From contig NZ_JAAXGE010000002.1 in NCBI RefSeq assembly GCF_014750685.1, positions 868,001 through 932,000 of the forward strand: 64,000 nucleotides of DNA. Reading direction: 5' to 3'. Origin of the DNA: Bacteroides sp. GM023 (GTDB taxonomy: Bacteria > Bacteroidota > Bacteroidia > Bacteroidales > Bacteroidaceae). The notes beneath the pieces are model-generated. The model had not been told where the DNA came from and searched no databases. It worked only from the letters and a program-made list of their open reading frames with translations. Below, one piece after another: positions 44,616-57,600 of the stretch (position 1 is its first letter; every line of letters begins with the position of its first letter). The position numbers were made by a program, and so were the translations under genes.

Positions 44616-46019
44616 TTATTCTTCTCTTCCACCACCCAGTGCCTGATAGAGGCTTACTACAGCCTGCATCTGATCAAAGCAATCGGAAACCTGAGAAATC
44701 TGCGCGCTCAGGTACGACTGTTGTGCAGACAGTACTTCCAGATAGGTTGAAGTCCCTAAGTTAAACAATTCTTTTGTATCTTCCGAAGCTTTCTTTGCAG
44801 ATTCTACCTGCATTTGGCGGGATTGTACCTTTTCACTGGTCTTTTGGTATAAACTTAGCGCATTGCTGACCTCGCTTCCGGCATTCAACAGTGTTTGTTG
44901 GAAGGCAAGTTTAGCCTGTTCTTCCTGTGCTTTCGCCATTTTCAGTTTCGCGATGTTAGCACCGTGATAGAAAAGAGGTTGGGTCAGCGAGCCGATGGCA
45001 GTCGCCAAGAACTTGCCCGGGTTAATGATGGCAGAGCCAGCGCTGTTTGTCCATCCGGCAGAACCGCTCAACGTAATCTGCGGATAGAAAGCGGAACGTG
45101 CGGAGTTCGTGTTATAATAAGAAGAAGCCAATGACATTTCAGCAGCCTTCACGTCCGGACGATTGGATAATAATTGCAAAGGTACTCCGACAGAAAATTC
45201 CGATGGAAGGATTTGCTTTTCAATCACACCGCGCTTGATGCTCTGAGGAGCTTGGCCGAGAAGTGTAGACAGTGAGTTCTCTACTTCACGGATGCTTTGT
45301 TCAATATCCGGGATAGAAGCCATTACTTGTGCGTAGGCAGCCTTACTTTGTTCGACACCTGCCGAATTTATGTTATACATGGCAGCATCTTTCATCGCTT
45401 CCATCGTTTCGGCGTTACGCTTTAATACGTCGGCTGTCTCTTTGGTGATTTCCAGTTGGCGGTCGAGCATTAATAACGTATAGTACATATTGGCTACGTT
45501 GGCTATGATCTGCGTCTGTACAGCTTGTTTGTAGGCTTTGGCTTGCTTGACGGCAACCTCTGCGCCTCGTTTGGCATTCAACAAGCCACCGAACAGGCTG
45601 ATTTCCCAACTGGCTGTCACCGGAAGTGAATAAGTCTTGCTGGCCTTACTGTGGTCAAAGCTGCTGATAGTACCTTGCGGAGACAGAGCCAACGCGGGGA
45701 CATAAGCCAGTTTGGCTGCCAGCAGCGGAGCCTGTGCTGCTTTGATAGACAGTATTGCACTTTGCAGGTCAGTGTTTTGTTTCAGTCCCATTTCGATGAG
45801 AGACTGTAGCTGTGGGTCGGTGAATACCTCTCTCCACGGCAGGTTACCGAAGCTGGCTGTATCCGAAACCAGTGTATCATTTTCCGCTGACGGATCACGA
45901 TACAGGCCGGAAGTCGTAATGTCTTCGGGTCTGTCATACGACTTATAGATGTGGCAGCTGCTCAGGAGAGCAGTTGCGCACAACATATATAGAATCTGTT
46001 TCTTCATATCGAATTTCAT
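44616..46019 (-). CDS. Outer-membrane efflux lipoprotein (NodT/OprM-like, TolC family)
   Basis: The 467-residue lipoprotein (lipobox LLSSC) is the outer-membrane exit duct of the RND pump. It contains two OEP repeats with long alpha-helices and coiled coils (LKQNTDLQSAILSIKAAQAPLLAAKLAY; EVSNALSLYQKTSEKVQSRQ), and the PLQLLSNRPDVKAAEMSLASSYYN segment conserved in NodT-type factors. The ATG at 46019 overlaps the stop of the RND gene by one base (TAATG), which implies translational coupling. A start four codons later at 46007 is also possible. It precedes lpxA by 18 bp. Substrates of the pump are not predictable here. Confidence 0.93.
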   Translation of the reverse strand: MKFDMKKQILYMLCATALLSSCHIYKSYDRPEDITTSGLYRDPSAENDTLVSDTASFGNLPWREVFTDPQLQSLIEMGLKQNTDLQSAILSIKAAQAPLLAAKLAYVPALALSPQGTISSFDHSKASKTYSLPVTASWEISLFGGLLNAKRGAEVAVKQAKAYKQAVQTQIIANVANMYYTLLMLDRQLEITKETADVLKRNAETMEAMKDAAMYNINSAGVEQSKAAYAQVMASIPDIEQSIREVENSLSTLLGQAPQSIKRGVIEKQILPSEFSVGVPLQLLSNRPDVKAAEMSLASSYYNTNSARSAFYPQITLSGSAGWTNSAGSAIINPGKFLATAIGSLTQPLFYHGANIAKLKMAKAQEEQAKLAFQQTLLNAGSEVSNALSLYQKTSEKVQSRQMQVESAKKASEDTKELFNLGTSTYLEVLSAQQSYLSAQISQVSDCFDQMQAVVSLYQALGGGREE

Positions 46020-49000
46020 TATTTAGCGTATTGTTCAATCTCTGTTACGGCATCCGTATTGTCAATATCTTCCCATTCCATCGGTTTCACCTTCTCTTGC
46101 AAGTACTGGAAGATTACGAACAGCGCCGGAACGATGAAAATCTGGCAAATCATACCGATTAACATACCACCGATAGAAGCAGTACCCAACGTGCGGTTAC
46201 CATGAGCACCTACACCGAAGGCAAACATCAACGGAAGCAAACCGACTACCATCGCCAGGGAGGTCATCAAGATAGGACGGAGACGGGCACCGGCACCCAA
46301 TACGGCTGCCCATGTGATACTCATACCCATCTTACGACGGTCGAGGGCAAACTCTACAATCAGGATGGCGTTCTTCGCCAACAGACCCATCAACATGATT
46401 AACGCAATCTGCATATAGATATTGTTGGACATCGTACCCAGCACCATCTTCATGACCGATATACTACCGATGGCACTCATTCCGTTGACAAACAGGAAGC
46501 TACCCAGCAAACCGAACGGAATAGACAGCAATACGGCAAGCGGAAGGATGTAACTTTCGTACTGTGCACTCAACAACAGATAAACGAATACGAAGCAGAG
46601 AACGAAGATCAAGCCTGTGGTGCTTCCACTGCTCTGTGCTTCCTCACGTGCCATACCACCCAATTCGTACGTATAACCTGCCGGGAGATTCTGGCTTGCC
46701 ACTTCCGACAATGCTGCCAACGCCTGACCGGATGTATAACCGGCAGCCGGAGCCACCATCACCTTCATAGAAGTATAAAGGTTGAAACGGCTGATAATGT
46801 CCGGGCCATATACTTTCTCCACGGAGATGAACTGCTCGATAGGAGCCATTTCACCGGCATTATTACGTACCTTGATGCTCTTCAGAGACTCCATGTTCTT
46901 ACGAGACAACGGGTCTGACTGAATCATTACACGATACATCTTACCGAAGCGGTTGAAGTTGGATGCATACAGACCACCGTAATATCCCTGCATGGTAGTA
47001 AGGATATCCGTCGGGCTGATGCCAGCTTTCTTACAAGCTGCCGCATCAATGTCAATCATATATTGCGGGAAGTTCGGGTTGAACGTCGTCTTTGCCGAGT
47101 TGATTTCAGGACGTGCTTCCAACGCAGCTGTATAGCTGTTGGCTACCTCGAAGAACTTCTCCAGGTCACCACCCGTCTTGTCTTGCATATTCACCTCAAT
47201 ATCCGTAGATGCCGAGTAACCCGGAATCATAGGCGGAGCAAAGAACAATACCTGTGCTTCCTTGATGATTTTCTGTGCACGCATATACAAAGAACCTACT
47301 ACAACGTCGGAGTTCTGCATCATCGAACGTTCGTCCCAGTCTTTCAGCTTGATGATGAAAGAACCGTAAGAAGGTCCCTGACCACCGATGAAACTGAATC
47401 CTGAAATCAATGTACGTGAAGCTACGGCAGGGTCGGCGGCAATCAGGCTGTCTACACGTGCCAATATCTCTTCCGAGTGGTCTTGTGATGTACCCGGAGG
47501 TAAAGTCACGGCTCCCATCAATGTACCGGTATCTTCATTAGGCACCATACCCGTCGGAGTGGTATTCATGAAGAAAATCAGCAATACGATAGAGAGAACC
47601 ACCAATCCCATGGATAACCATTTCTTCTGAATGAAGAACAGTACGCGTTTCTTATACTTCTTTAATATAGAGTCATAGGCTGCATTAAAAGAAGTATGGA
47701 AGCGGTCGACAAACGTTTTCTTTTTATCTCCGTGATTACTATGCGGTTTCAGAAGAACGGCACACAATGCCGGACTCAACGTCAAAGCGTTCAATGCCGA
47801 CAGACCGATAGCGATAGCCATCGTCATACCGAACTGGCGGTAGAATGTACCGGCTGTACCACCCATGAAACTTACCGGAACGAACACTGCCATCATGACC
47901 AGTGTGATGGATACGATGGCGCCGCCTAACTCGTGCATGGCGTCGATAGATGCCAGACGGGCGGAAGTATATCCCTGGTCGAGCTTGGCGTGCACACCCT
48001 CGACGACCACAATCGCGTCATCGACCACAATCGCAATGGCTAGCACGAGCGCACACAGGGTCAACAGGTTCAAGCTGAATCCGATCAGTGACAATACGAA
48101 GAATGTACCGATAAGAGCTACCGGAATGGCAATGGTCGGAATCAATGTAGAACGCAAGTCCTGCAAGAAAATATATACTACGATAAATACGAGGATAAAT
48201 GCTTCGAACAACGTCTTCAATACCTCATGGATAGAAGCGAACAAGAAGTCGTTGGCATTCATGGAAACGTTCACTTTCAGACCGGCAGGCAGTGATTTCG
48301 CTGCTTCGTCGAGCAACACCTGAATGTCGCTGATGGTCTGTGTAGCATTCGTTCCCGCCATCTGATAAACGATACAGGTCACAGCCTTGTGTCCGTTTAC
48401 ACGGTTGGTAAAGTTGTATCCCAAACGGTCTAACTGGATTTCGGCAATATCATTCAGACGGAGCACTTCACCGTCGGGCAAAGACTTGATAACGATATTC
48501 TCGAATTCTTCCGGCTGTTGCAGACGTCCTTTGTAACGGATGGTATATTGGAAAGTCTGGTTACTGCGTTCACCGAATTGTCCCGGGGCAGCTTCCACGT
48601 TCTGTTCTGCCAGGGCGGCGGATACGTCACCCGGAACCAGCTTGTATTGAGCCATTACGTCCGGACGCAACCAGATACGCATGGAGTAGTCCTGTCCCAT
48701 CACGGAAGCATCACCCACACCCTGTACACGCTGAACCTGAGGAATCAAGTTGATTTTCGCATAGTTCTCGATAAATGCGTCAGTGTATGTGTCACTTTCG
48801 TCGTAAAGGGAGAATACCACCAACATGGAAGTCTGGCGTTTTTGAGTCGTCACACCGATTTTGGTAACTTCGGCAGGAAGCAATCCCTGTGCCATAGATA
48901 CACGGTTCTGCACGTTAACGGCAGCCATGTCCGGGTCAGTTCCCTGTTTGAAATATATGGATATATCACCTGCACCGGTGTTGGATGCGTTAGAGGTCAT

Positions 49001-49234
49001 ATACATCATATTTTCTACACCGTTGATTTGTTCCTCCAGCGGAGCAATCACGGAGTTCAATACGGTTGACGCACTGGCACCCGTATAGGTAGCCCTCACT
49101 GACACAGTAGGGGGCGCGATGTCCGGATACTGGGTGATAGGCAGTGTAGCCAATCCGATAGCACCCAGGATGACTATCAAGATAGAAATAACTGTTGATA
49201 GTACCGGACGGTTAATAAAATTATCTAATTTCAT
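46019..49234 (-). CDS. RND efflux pump inner-membrane transporter (AcrB/HAE1 family)
   Basis: The 1071-residue proton-driven transporter carries the HAE1 hallmarks. An N-terminal helix with FINRPVLSTVISILIVILGAIG and the two large periplasmic loops are present. The intramembrane Asp pair is in LAIAIVVDDAIVVVEG, and the second half has matching helices (AKNAILIVEFALDRRKMG). GFSFIGGQGPSYGSFIIKLKDW is in the porter domain. It should expel hydrophobic or amphiphilic compounds with the membrane-fusion and outer-membrane partners encoded 16 bp upstream and 1 bp overlapping downstream. Length is normal. The substrate range is unknown; bile acids and antibiotics are common for gut Bacteroides but are not shown here. 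Confidence 0.95.
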   Translation of the reverse strand: MKLDNFINRPVLSTVISILIVILGAIGLATLPITQYPDIAPPTVSVRATYTGASASTVLNSVIAPLEEQINGVENMMYMTSNASNTGAGDISIYFKQGTDPDMAAVNVQNRVSMAQGLLPAEVTKIGVTTQKRQTSMLVVFSLYDESDTYTDAFIENYAKINLIPQVQRVQGVGDASVMGQDYSMRIWLRPDVMAQYKLVPGDVSAALAEQNVEAAPGQFGERSNQTFQYTIRYKGRLQQPEEFENIVIKSLPDGEVLRLNDIAEIQLDRLGYNFTNRVNGHKAVTCIVYQMAGTNATQTISDIQVLLDEAAKSLPAGLKVNVSMNANDFLFASIHEVLKTLFEAFILVFIVVYIFLQDLRSTLIPTIAIPVALIGTFFVLSLIGFSLNLLTLCALVLAIAIVVDDAIVVVEGVHAKLDQGYTSARLASIDAMHELGGAIVSITLVMMAVFVPVSFMGGTAGTFYRQFGMTMAIAIGLSALNALTLSPALCAVLLKPHSNHGDKKKTFVDRFHTSFNAAYDSILKKYKKRVLFFIQKKWLSMGLVVLSIVLLIFFMNTTPTGMVPNEDTGTLMGAVTLPPGTSQDHSEEILARVDSLIAADPAVASRTLISGFSFIGGQGPSYGSFIIKLKDWDERSMMQNSDVVVGSLYMRAQKIIKEAQVLFFAPPMIPGYSASTDIEVNMQDKTGGDLEKFFEVANSYTAALEARPEINSAKTTFNPNFPQYMIDIDAAACKKAGISPTDILTTMQGYYGGLYASNFNRFGKMYRVMIQSDPLSRKNMESLKSIKVRNNAGEMAPIEQFISVEKVYGPDIISRFNLYTSMKVMVAPAAGYTSGQALAALSEVASQNLPAGYTYELGGMAREEAQSSGSTTGLIFVLCFVFVYLLLSAQYESYILPLAVLLSIPFGLLGSFLFVNGMSAIGSISVMKMVLGTMSNNIYMQIALIMLMGLLAKNAILIVEFALDRRKMGMSITWAAVLGAGARLRPILMTSLAMVVGLLPLMFAFGVGAHGNRTLGTASIGGMLIGMICQIFIVPALFVIFQYLQEKVKPMEWEDIDNTDAVTEIEQYAK

Positions 49235-49250
49235 ACGATTATCTAAGTTA

Positions 49251-50426
49251 TTAATTGAAAGCAGTAGCTAAATTTCCTTCGCGTTGGTCTTTCAAATGCT
49301 GTTGATAGTTCGCTTCTTTTTGAGCGGATGTGATAGGCTGTATTGTCTGGCCGTCTTTCAACGTCTGTACGCCTTCGATAACGATTTTGTCTCCTGCGTT
49401 CAGACCGGAAGTAACGAGATATTCTTTTCCGTTATCCAGGTTGAAGATACCTATTTCCGTATATTTCACCGTATTGTCCGGTTGCAGAACGTAAACGAAC
49501 TTCTTGTCTTGGATTTCTTGAGTTGCAGACTGCGGGATGCTGATAACATTATCCATCGTGTAAGGAATCAGCACGTTTGCCGTACCACCACTACGCAGGA
49601 TATGTTCTTTGTTCGGGAAGATAGCGCGCATAGTTACAGAACCGGTTGCCTGGTCGATAACGCCTGTGATTGCGTCTACTTTACCTTCGATGTTATATTC
49701 GGTACCGTCGATCAACTGCAATTTAATAGCCGGTATCTTGCTGATTTCCTCTTTGATAGTACTTCCAGACTTGGTCATAGCCAACAGTTCTTTTTCTGTC
49801 ATGGAGAAATATACATATACTTCTTCGATTTCAGAAACAGTAGTCATCGGAGTAGCGATGGAAGGGCTGACCAATGCTCCCAAACGATAAGGAATATCAT
49901 TGATTACACCGTCAGAAGGGCTCTTCACTTGTGTGAAAGAGAGATTTTGCTGAGCGGTAGTCAACTGTGCCTGAGCTTGTGCCAGCTGTGCCTGCGACTG
50001 TGCCAATGTGTTTTCAGCCATTGACAGGTCATAGTCACTGATGATGTTCTTTTTGTTCAGTTCACGTTTGTTGTCCACTGTAATCTGTTGGGTACGTACG
50101 GCTGCTTCTGCTGTTGCAACTGCTGCTTTGGCTGTGCGCACTGCCGCTTCATATTGTGTAGGATCGACAATGAACAAAACCTGTCCTTTACGGACGCTTG
50201 CTCCTTCGTCTACACACAATTTGGTGATGAAACCGGACACCTGCGGGCGGATTTCCACATCTTGTTTACCTTTAATGGTAGCTGGATAAGCTGTCGTTAG
50301 ATTTGCAGTCGACTTCTGTAATTCTTGTACTGCATATTCCGGGGCTTTTCCCGTATCATTGCCCTTATTACCACAACTGGAGAAAAGGGCCAAGCAAAAT
50401 GCAAATAAAACAATTCTACTTTTCAT
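49251..50426 (-). CDS. RND efflux periplasmic adaptor lipoprotein (AcrA/HlyD-like)
   Basis: The 391-residue lipoprotein (lipobox LFSSC) is the membrane-fusion subunit. It contains the lipoyl/barrel-sandwich halves (VEIRPQVSGFITKLCVDEGASVRKGQVLF and LSFTQVKSPSDGVINDIPY), the helical hairpin with its Ala/Gln-rich coiled coil near 120-155, and the beta-barrel and membrane-proximal domains. The signature GASVRKGQVLF with the RPQVSG strand is typical of AcrA. It is the first gene of the operon that continues with the RND pump 16 bp downstream. The leader contains a hairpin starting next to its probable -7 box, which may regulate the operon. Confidence 0.94.
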   Translation of the reverse strand: MKSRIVLFAFCLALFSSCGNKGNDTGKAPEYAVQELQKSTANLTTAYPATIKGKQDVEIRPQVSGFITKLCVDEGASVRKGQVLFIVDPTQYEAAVRTAKAAVATAEAAVRTQQITVDNKRELNKKNIISDYDLSMAENTLAQSQAQLAQAQAQLTTAQQNLSFTQVKSPSDGVINDIPYRLGALVSPSIATPMTTVSEIEEVYVYFSMTEKELLAMTKSGSTIKEEISKIPAIKLQLIDGTEYNIEGKVDAITGVIDQATGSVTMRAIFPNKEHILRSGGTANVLIPYTMDNVISIPQSATQEIQDKKFVYVLQPDNTVKYTEIGIFNLDNGKEYLVTSGLNAGDKIVIEGVQTLKDGQTIQPITSAQKEANYQQHLKDQREGNLATAFN

Positions 50427-50513
50427 ACTTCTTATTTATCTGTTTTTTAAAATTATGCGTTTTGTTGCACGTGTGTCATTCTCTATGTATAGAGGGGGGA
50501 TTTAAGGAATAAA

Positions 50514-50549
50514 AGCCGGAAACTAATTCTATTAAATCAGTTTCCGGCT
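50514..50549 (-). terminator. Hairpin after the beta-galactosidase gene and at the start of the RND leader
   Basis: AGCCGGAAACT at 50514-50524 pairs with 50539-50549 with a 14-nt loop. On the minus strand it is followed by TTTTATT, so it is a good intrinsic terminator for the gene ending at 50619. It directly follows the -7 box of the RND operon. Confidence 0.75.
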
Positions 50550-50550
50550 G

Positions 50551-50558
50551 CAAAAGTA
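50551..50558 (-). promoter_or_regulatory. Putative -7 element (TACTTTTG) for the RND-lpxA operon
   Basis: The minus strand reads TACTTTTG, followed by C, an exact TAnnTTTG match. Transcription would begin at about the first base of the hairpin at 50514-50549, leaving a leader of some 120 nt to the ATG at 50426. Confidence 0.45.
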
Positions 50559-50618
50559 CGGTATTTTCGGTATTCTTGTACTCTGATACCGTGTTTTTTA
50601 ACGATGTTTTTTACTTCA

Positions 50619-53796
<3,178 letters not shown>

Positions 53797-53897
53797 AAAT
53801 CATTCAATTAGGGCTAGTTTTTAATAAATTGACTGTATTATATAGCTTTTTACCTATCTTATGCTTTATGCATTGAAGTTTTACGAGACGAAAATAA

Positions 53898-53933
53898 AAA
53901 ACGCTTAACAGCCGGTCAGCTGTTAAGCGTTTT
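53898..53933 (-). terminator. Intrinsic terminator of the HU-like gene
   Basis: A 15-bp stem (AAAACGCTTAACAGC at 53898-53912 with 53919-53933) has a 6-nt loop. On the minus strand it is followed by a run of T. It begins 4 bp past the stop codon at 53938. Confidence 0.85.
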
Positions 53934-53937
53934 TGTT

Positions 53938-54414
53938 TTATGCTGCGGGATCGGGTGTTTCTCCGCTATCACCGCCATCCGGTTTTTCTGGATTACTTCC
54001 ACCGTTATTCCCTGACGAAGCACCATCATTTCCTTCCGTCTTCTTGATGCTTACCTTATTCAACATCTCCTTAAATTTATACCCCGGAGTAAATACGATC
54101 TTCACCCGTTGAATCGTATCGGCATCTACCTTTTCTTCCGTGTCCTGGCTTTTACAATTCATTCCCGGTCGGAAACAGCCGAAATCTCCTAATTGTACCG
54201 ACAACCCCTTATTCAGATTCGTATTCAGCGCATCAATCAGCGCGTCAATTACGTGTTTCACTGCTCCTTCGGGAATCATACCGAACATGGATACTTCTTT
54301 GCACAAATCTCTGAAATCTACCGTATTGGTAATAACATTCTGTGCTACATACTTTTCGGCCTTTGTCTTATCAAAGCCGAATACTCTTTTCTTGACAACA
54401 TACTTCAGTGCCAT
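53938..54414 (-). CDS. HU/IHF-like DNA-binding protein with acidic Gly/Pro-rich tail
   Basis: The 158-residue product belongs to the Bacteroidetes-specific HU-related (HU-HIG) family. MALKYVVKKRVFGFDKTKAEKYVA is the N-terminal extension, followed by a helical dimerisation part (SMFGMIPEGAVKHVIDALIDALN). The beta-arm region contains LSVQLGDFGCFRPGM and VKIVFTPGYKFKEML. After residue 130 comes a low-complexity tail of Gly, Asn, Asp and Pro (GGSNPEKPDGGDSGETPDP). Such proteins bind and bend DNA; targets are unknown. It has its own promoter and terminator and diverges from the second HTCS gene, with 225 bp between the starts. No evidence ties it to the regulation of either neighbour. Confidence 0.88.
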   Translation of the reverse strand: MALKYVVKKRVFGFDKTKAEKYVAQNVITNTVDFRDLCKEVSMFGMIPEGAVKHVIDALIDALNTNLNKGLSVQLGDFGCFRPGMNCKSQDTEEKVDADTIQRVKIVFTPGYKFKEMLNKVSIKKTEGNDGASSGNNGGSNPEKPDGGDSGETPDPAA

Positions 54415-54476
54415 ACTCTTTCTTTTTTTTAATAGTTAGTTAATTCGTTTTTATTATTGTTTTTGTGATCACGATG

Positions 54477-54507
54477 CAAAGGTATGCGTTCCAAAATTCA
54501 TAGACAA
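54477..54507 (-). promoter_or_regulatory. Putative promoter of the HU-like gene
   Basis: On the minus strand TACCTTTG (54477-54484) is an exact -7 match. TTG at 54505-54507 lies 20 nt upstream as a -33 core. The leader would be about 55 nt. Confidence 0.6.
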
Positions 54508-54575
54508 GGAAAAAAGAATATGTGCGTGAATAAATTAATTAATAATTGGAATTATATTTCAAAGTTAATAACACT

Positions 54576-54612
54576 TTTGTTGTATAACTTGATATATTTT
54601 ATAATATATTTG
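54576..54612 (+). promoter_or_regulatory. Putative promoter of the second HTCS gene
   Basis: TATATTTG at 54605-54612 matches the -7 consensus and TTTG at 54576-54579 is a possible -33 box with a 25-nt spacer. The transcript would begin about 20 nt before the ATG at 54640, which sets that start. Confidence 0.55.
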
Positions 54613-54639
54613 TATCCTAATTGCGCAATAGAACAAAGT

Positions 54640-57600
54640 ATGGCACAACCTAAAAATATAATCTTACTCTTCCTCTTGCTAATAATCGGAAAGCAACAAA
54701 CTTTCTCAAATCAGTTACCATATAACTTTAAGGCTATTAATACAACTTCGTCCCTTCCAACCAACGAAGTCCGTAATTTATATCAGGATAGTGAAGGATT
54801 CATTTGGATTTCTACCTATAATGGACTTGTGCGTTATGATGGGTACTCGACTATTGTTTATAAACCTGATGTAAAGGATAGCGGAAAATCATTGGATGGT
54901 TTTGTTAATATTGTAGTTGAAGACAATCAACACCAATTATGGATTGGGACTCACAATGGTTTGTATGTACTGGATAAAAAAATAGATAGAATTGAAAAAA
55001 TAGTGTCTCCGGTCTTGCAGAGCAGCTATATCGAAGCAATTGTGTGTGCCACTAACGGGGATTTGTGGGTTGGTGCCAATAAAGGGCTTTACTGTAAAAA
55101 ATCAGGAGAAAAGAATTTTAAGATGCAAGACCCGTTAGGCTTGGATATAAAGTCTATCATTGAAGACAAACGAGGGAATATCTGGATTGGAACCTGGGAA
55201 CGGGGATTATTTCGTTATGACCCTGAAACTGAACAGTTTTATGCTTATAAAGGATTGAATTCCAGTGAATCAGCCCATATCCTGTATCAAGACAAAGATG
55301 AAAATATCTGGGTTGGAACCTGGCGTTATGGATTGATGAAGATAGTCAATCCATATGATGTGAATCACTACTCGTTTGAACGTTTTGTGCATAAAGAAGG
55401 GGATCCGAATAGTCTTGCCGACAATATAATATATGCGATAACGCAGGACCGCAATTCCGGGAAAATATGGATTGGCTCTCGTAGCGGATTGAGTGTACTC
55501 GAATCGGAAGAGAATGGTGGTTCTTTTACTAATTATCTTCCCGGAGACAAATCGGGTGATTTACCTTTTAATGAAGTGGATGCTTTATTATGTAGCCGGG
55601 ACGGTTTGATGTGGGTAGGGATGCTCGGCGGTGGAATATATACGGTGAATACACGCAAACCGCCCTTTACCCATGATACTTTGCCTGCCTTGATGAAGTC
55701 TTATCCCACCAGTTCCGTACGTAGTATATTTCAATGTGAGGATGGGAAATTGTGGATGGGGATTATGGGATTCGGACTCATCCTGTACGATCCGCAGACA
55801 CAGGTGGTCACTTCCTATCATAACCTGCACATGTTTAAGCATTTACCTTACATTTCCACTGTCAATGATATTATTTTCAGCAAGAAAAGGAAAGAATATT
55901 GTTTTGCGACATGGGATGATGGCATTTGGCTTTTTGATGGGAAAGAAGTGACAGTCGTCAATACGGAAACTAATCCGGAGCTGACGGATATCTGCATTTA
56001 TTCCTTATTGGAAGATTCGACCGGTAATTTGTGGATCGGTTCGCGCTCGGGACTATTCATGTTAGATACCTCCGGGCAGTTGAGAGCGTTAGAGAATTTA
56101 GTATCCAATAAGAAACAGGAACTTCCCCAGTCATCCATATTTAAAATTGTGGAAGATAAAAATGGTGATATTTGGGCGACGACCGTCACTGCCGGAATTT
56201 GGAAAATTTCTCCTTCTGATGGGAGATATAAAGTCAAACAATATGGAGTATCCCAGCAAAGCAGCAGCTCTATGGGAGCCATGGCGTTATGTGTAGACAG
56301 TTATAATAGGATATGGGCGGGTACTAATGGAAACGGGCTCGATCTATATGATAAGGAGAAAGATTGTTTTGTTTCCGTTCTTGATGAGTATTTCAAAGAT
56401 GGAGACGTGGTTTTTAGTATGCTCGAAGATAATCAGAAAACATTATGGTTGACTACAAACTCGGGATTATATCATATTGATATCCCCATCGACGGCAGTT
56501 CTCCTGTCATACACACTCATACGGTAGAAGATGGATTACAAGGGCACAACTTTAACCGTAATGCCGCTGCAAAAGGAGTGGACGGTATCCTTATCTTTGG
56601 TGGAGTACATGGTCTGAATGTTTTTGATCCTAAAGATATTGTATATGATAAAACGTCCTATCCGGTAGTTATCACCGACTTAAAGATATACAATACCTCT
56701 ATACGCAAAATACAAGGAAAAGAGTATGATAAAATTCTTGATAAACCTCTTGATTATGCCGATCATATAACACTGGCTTACAATCAAAACAATTTCAGCC
56801 TGGACTTTTCCATACTGAATTATATTAATCCTCTATTAAATAAATATGAATATCAATTGGTCGGCTATGATGATGCATGGGTGTCGACGAGCGCATACCG
56901 CCACTTTGCATACTATAACAATCTGCCGGCTGGAAATTATGAGTTCAAGGTAAGAGGTGCCAATGCGAATGGTATATGGTCCTCGGACATACGGACTATC
57001 AAAATTACAATTTTGCCACCTCCATGGCTTTGTTGGTGGGCGTATTGTATTTATTTCCTTCTGATAATTGCGCTTCTATGGTATCTCTACCGGACTGTAC
57101 GCAACCGGATAAATATGAAACATACTATTGAACTGGGCAATATCCAGCGACAAAAGCTGGAAGAAATCAATCATGCCAAATTGCAGTTCTTTACAAATAT
57201 TACACACGAGTTGCTCACCCCCTTATCCATCATATCAGCATCGGTAGAAGAGCTGAAACAACAAAGCCCCGACTTAAAAGGAAGATTACGGGGAATCTCG
57301 GAAAATACGATCCGTCTGATAAGGCTGATTCAACAGATACTTGAATTTAGAAAAGTGGAGAATGGATGTCAGAAGTTACGTGTCTCACAGGGTAATATCA
57401 CTTTGTTCTTGAAGCAATCCATATCCGCATTCACTCCGTTGGTGCGACAGAAGAAACTAAACATCCGGTTTGAAGGAGGAGAGAGGGAGTATAATGGTTA
57501 TTTTGATTCTGACAAATTAGATAAGATTGTATATAACCTACTTTCTAATGCGGCCAAATATACTCATGAAGGAGGGGTTATAACCGTCTCCCAAAGCTAT

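Noticed and set aside
49284..50024. A 246-codon open frame opposite the efflux adaptor gene
   Set aside because: Its Cys/Phe-rich translation resembles the reverse complement of a coding sequence, and the adaptor gene on the other strand is certain.
54484..54639. Upstream extension of the second HTCS by 52 codons
   Set aside because: The -7 element at 54605-54612 and a proper signal peptide after 54640 support the shorter start.
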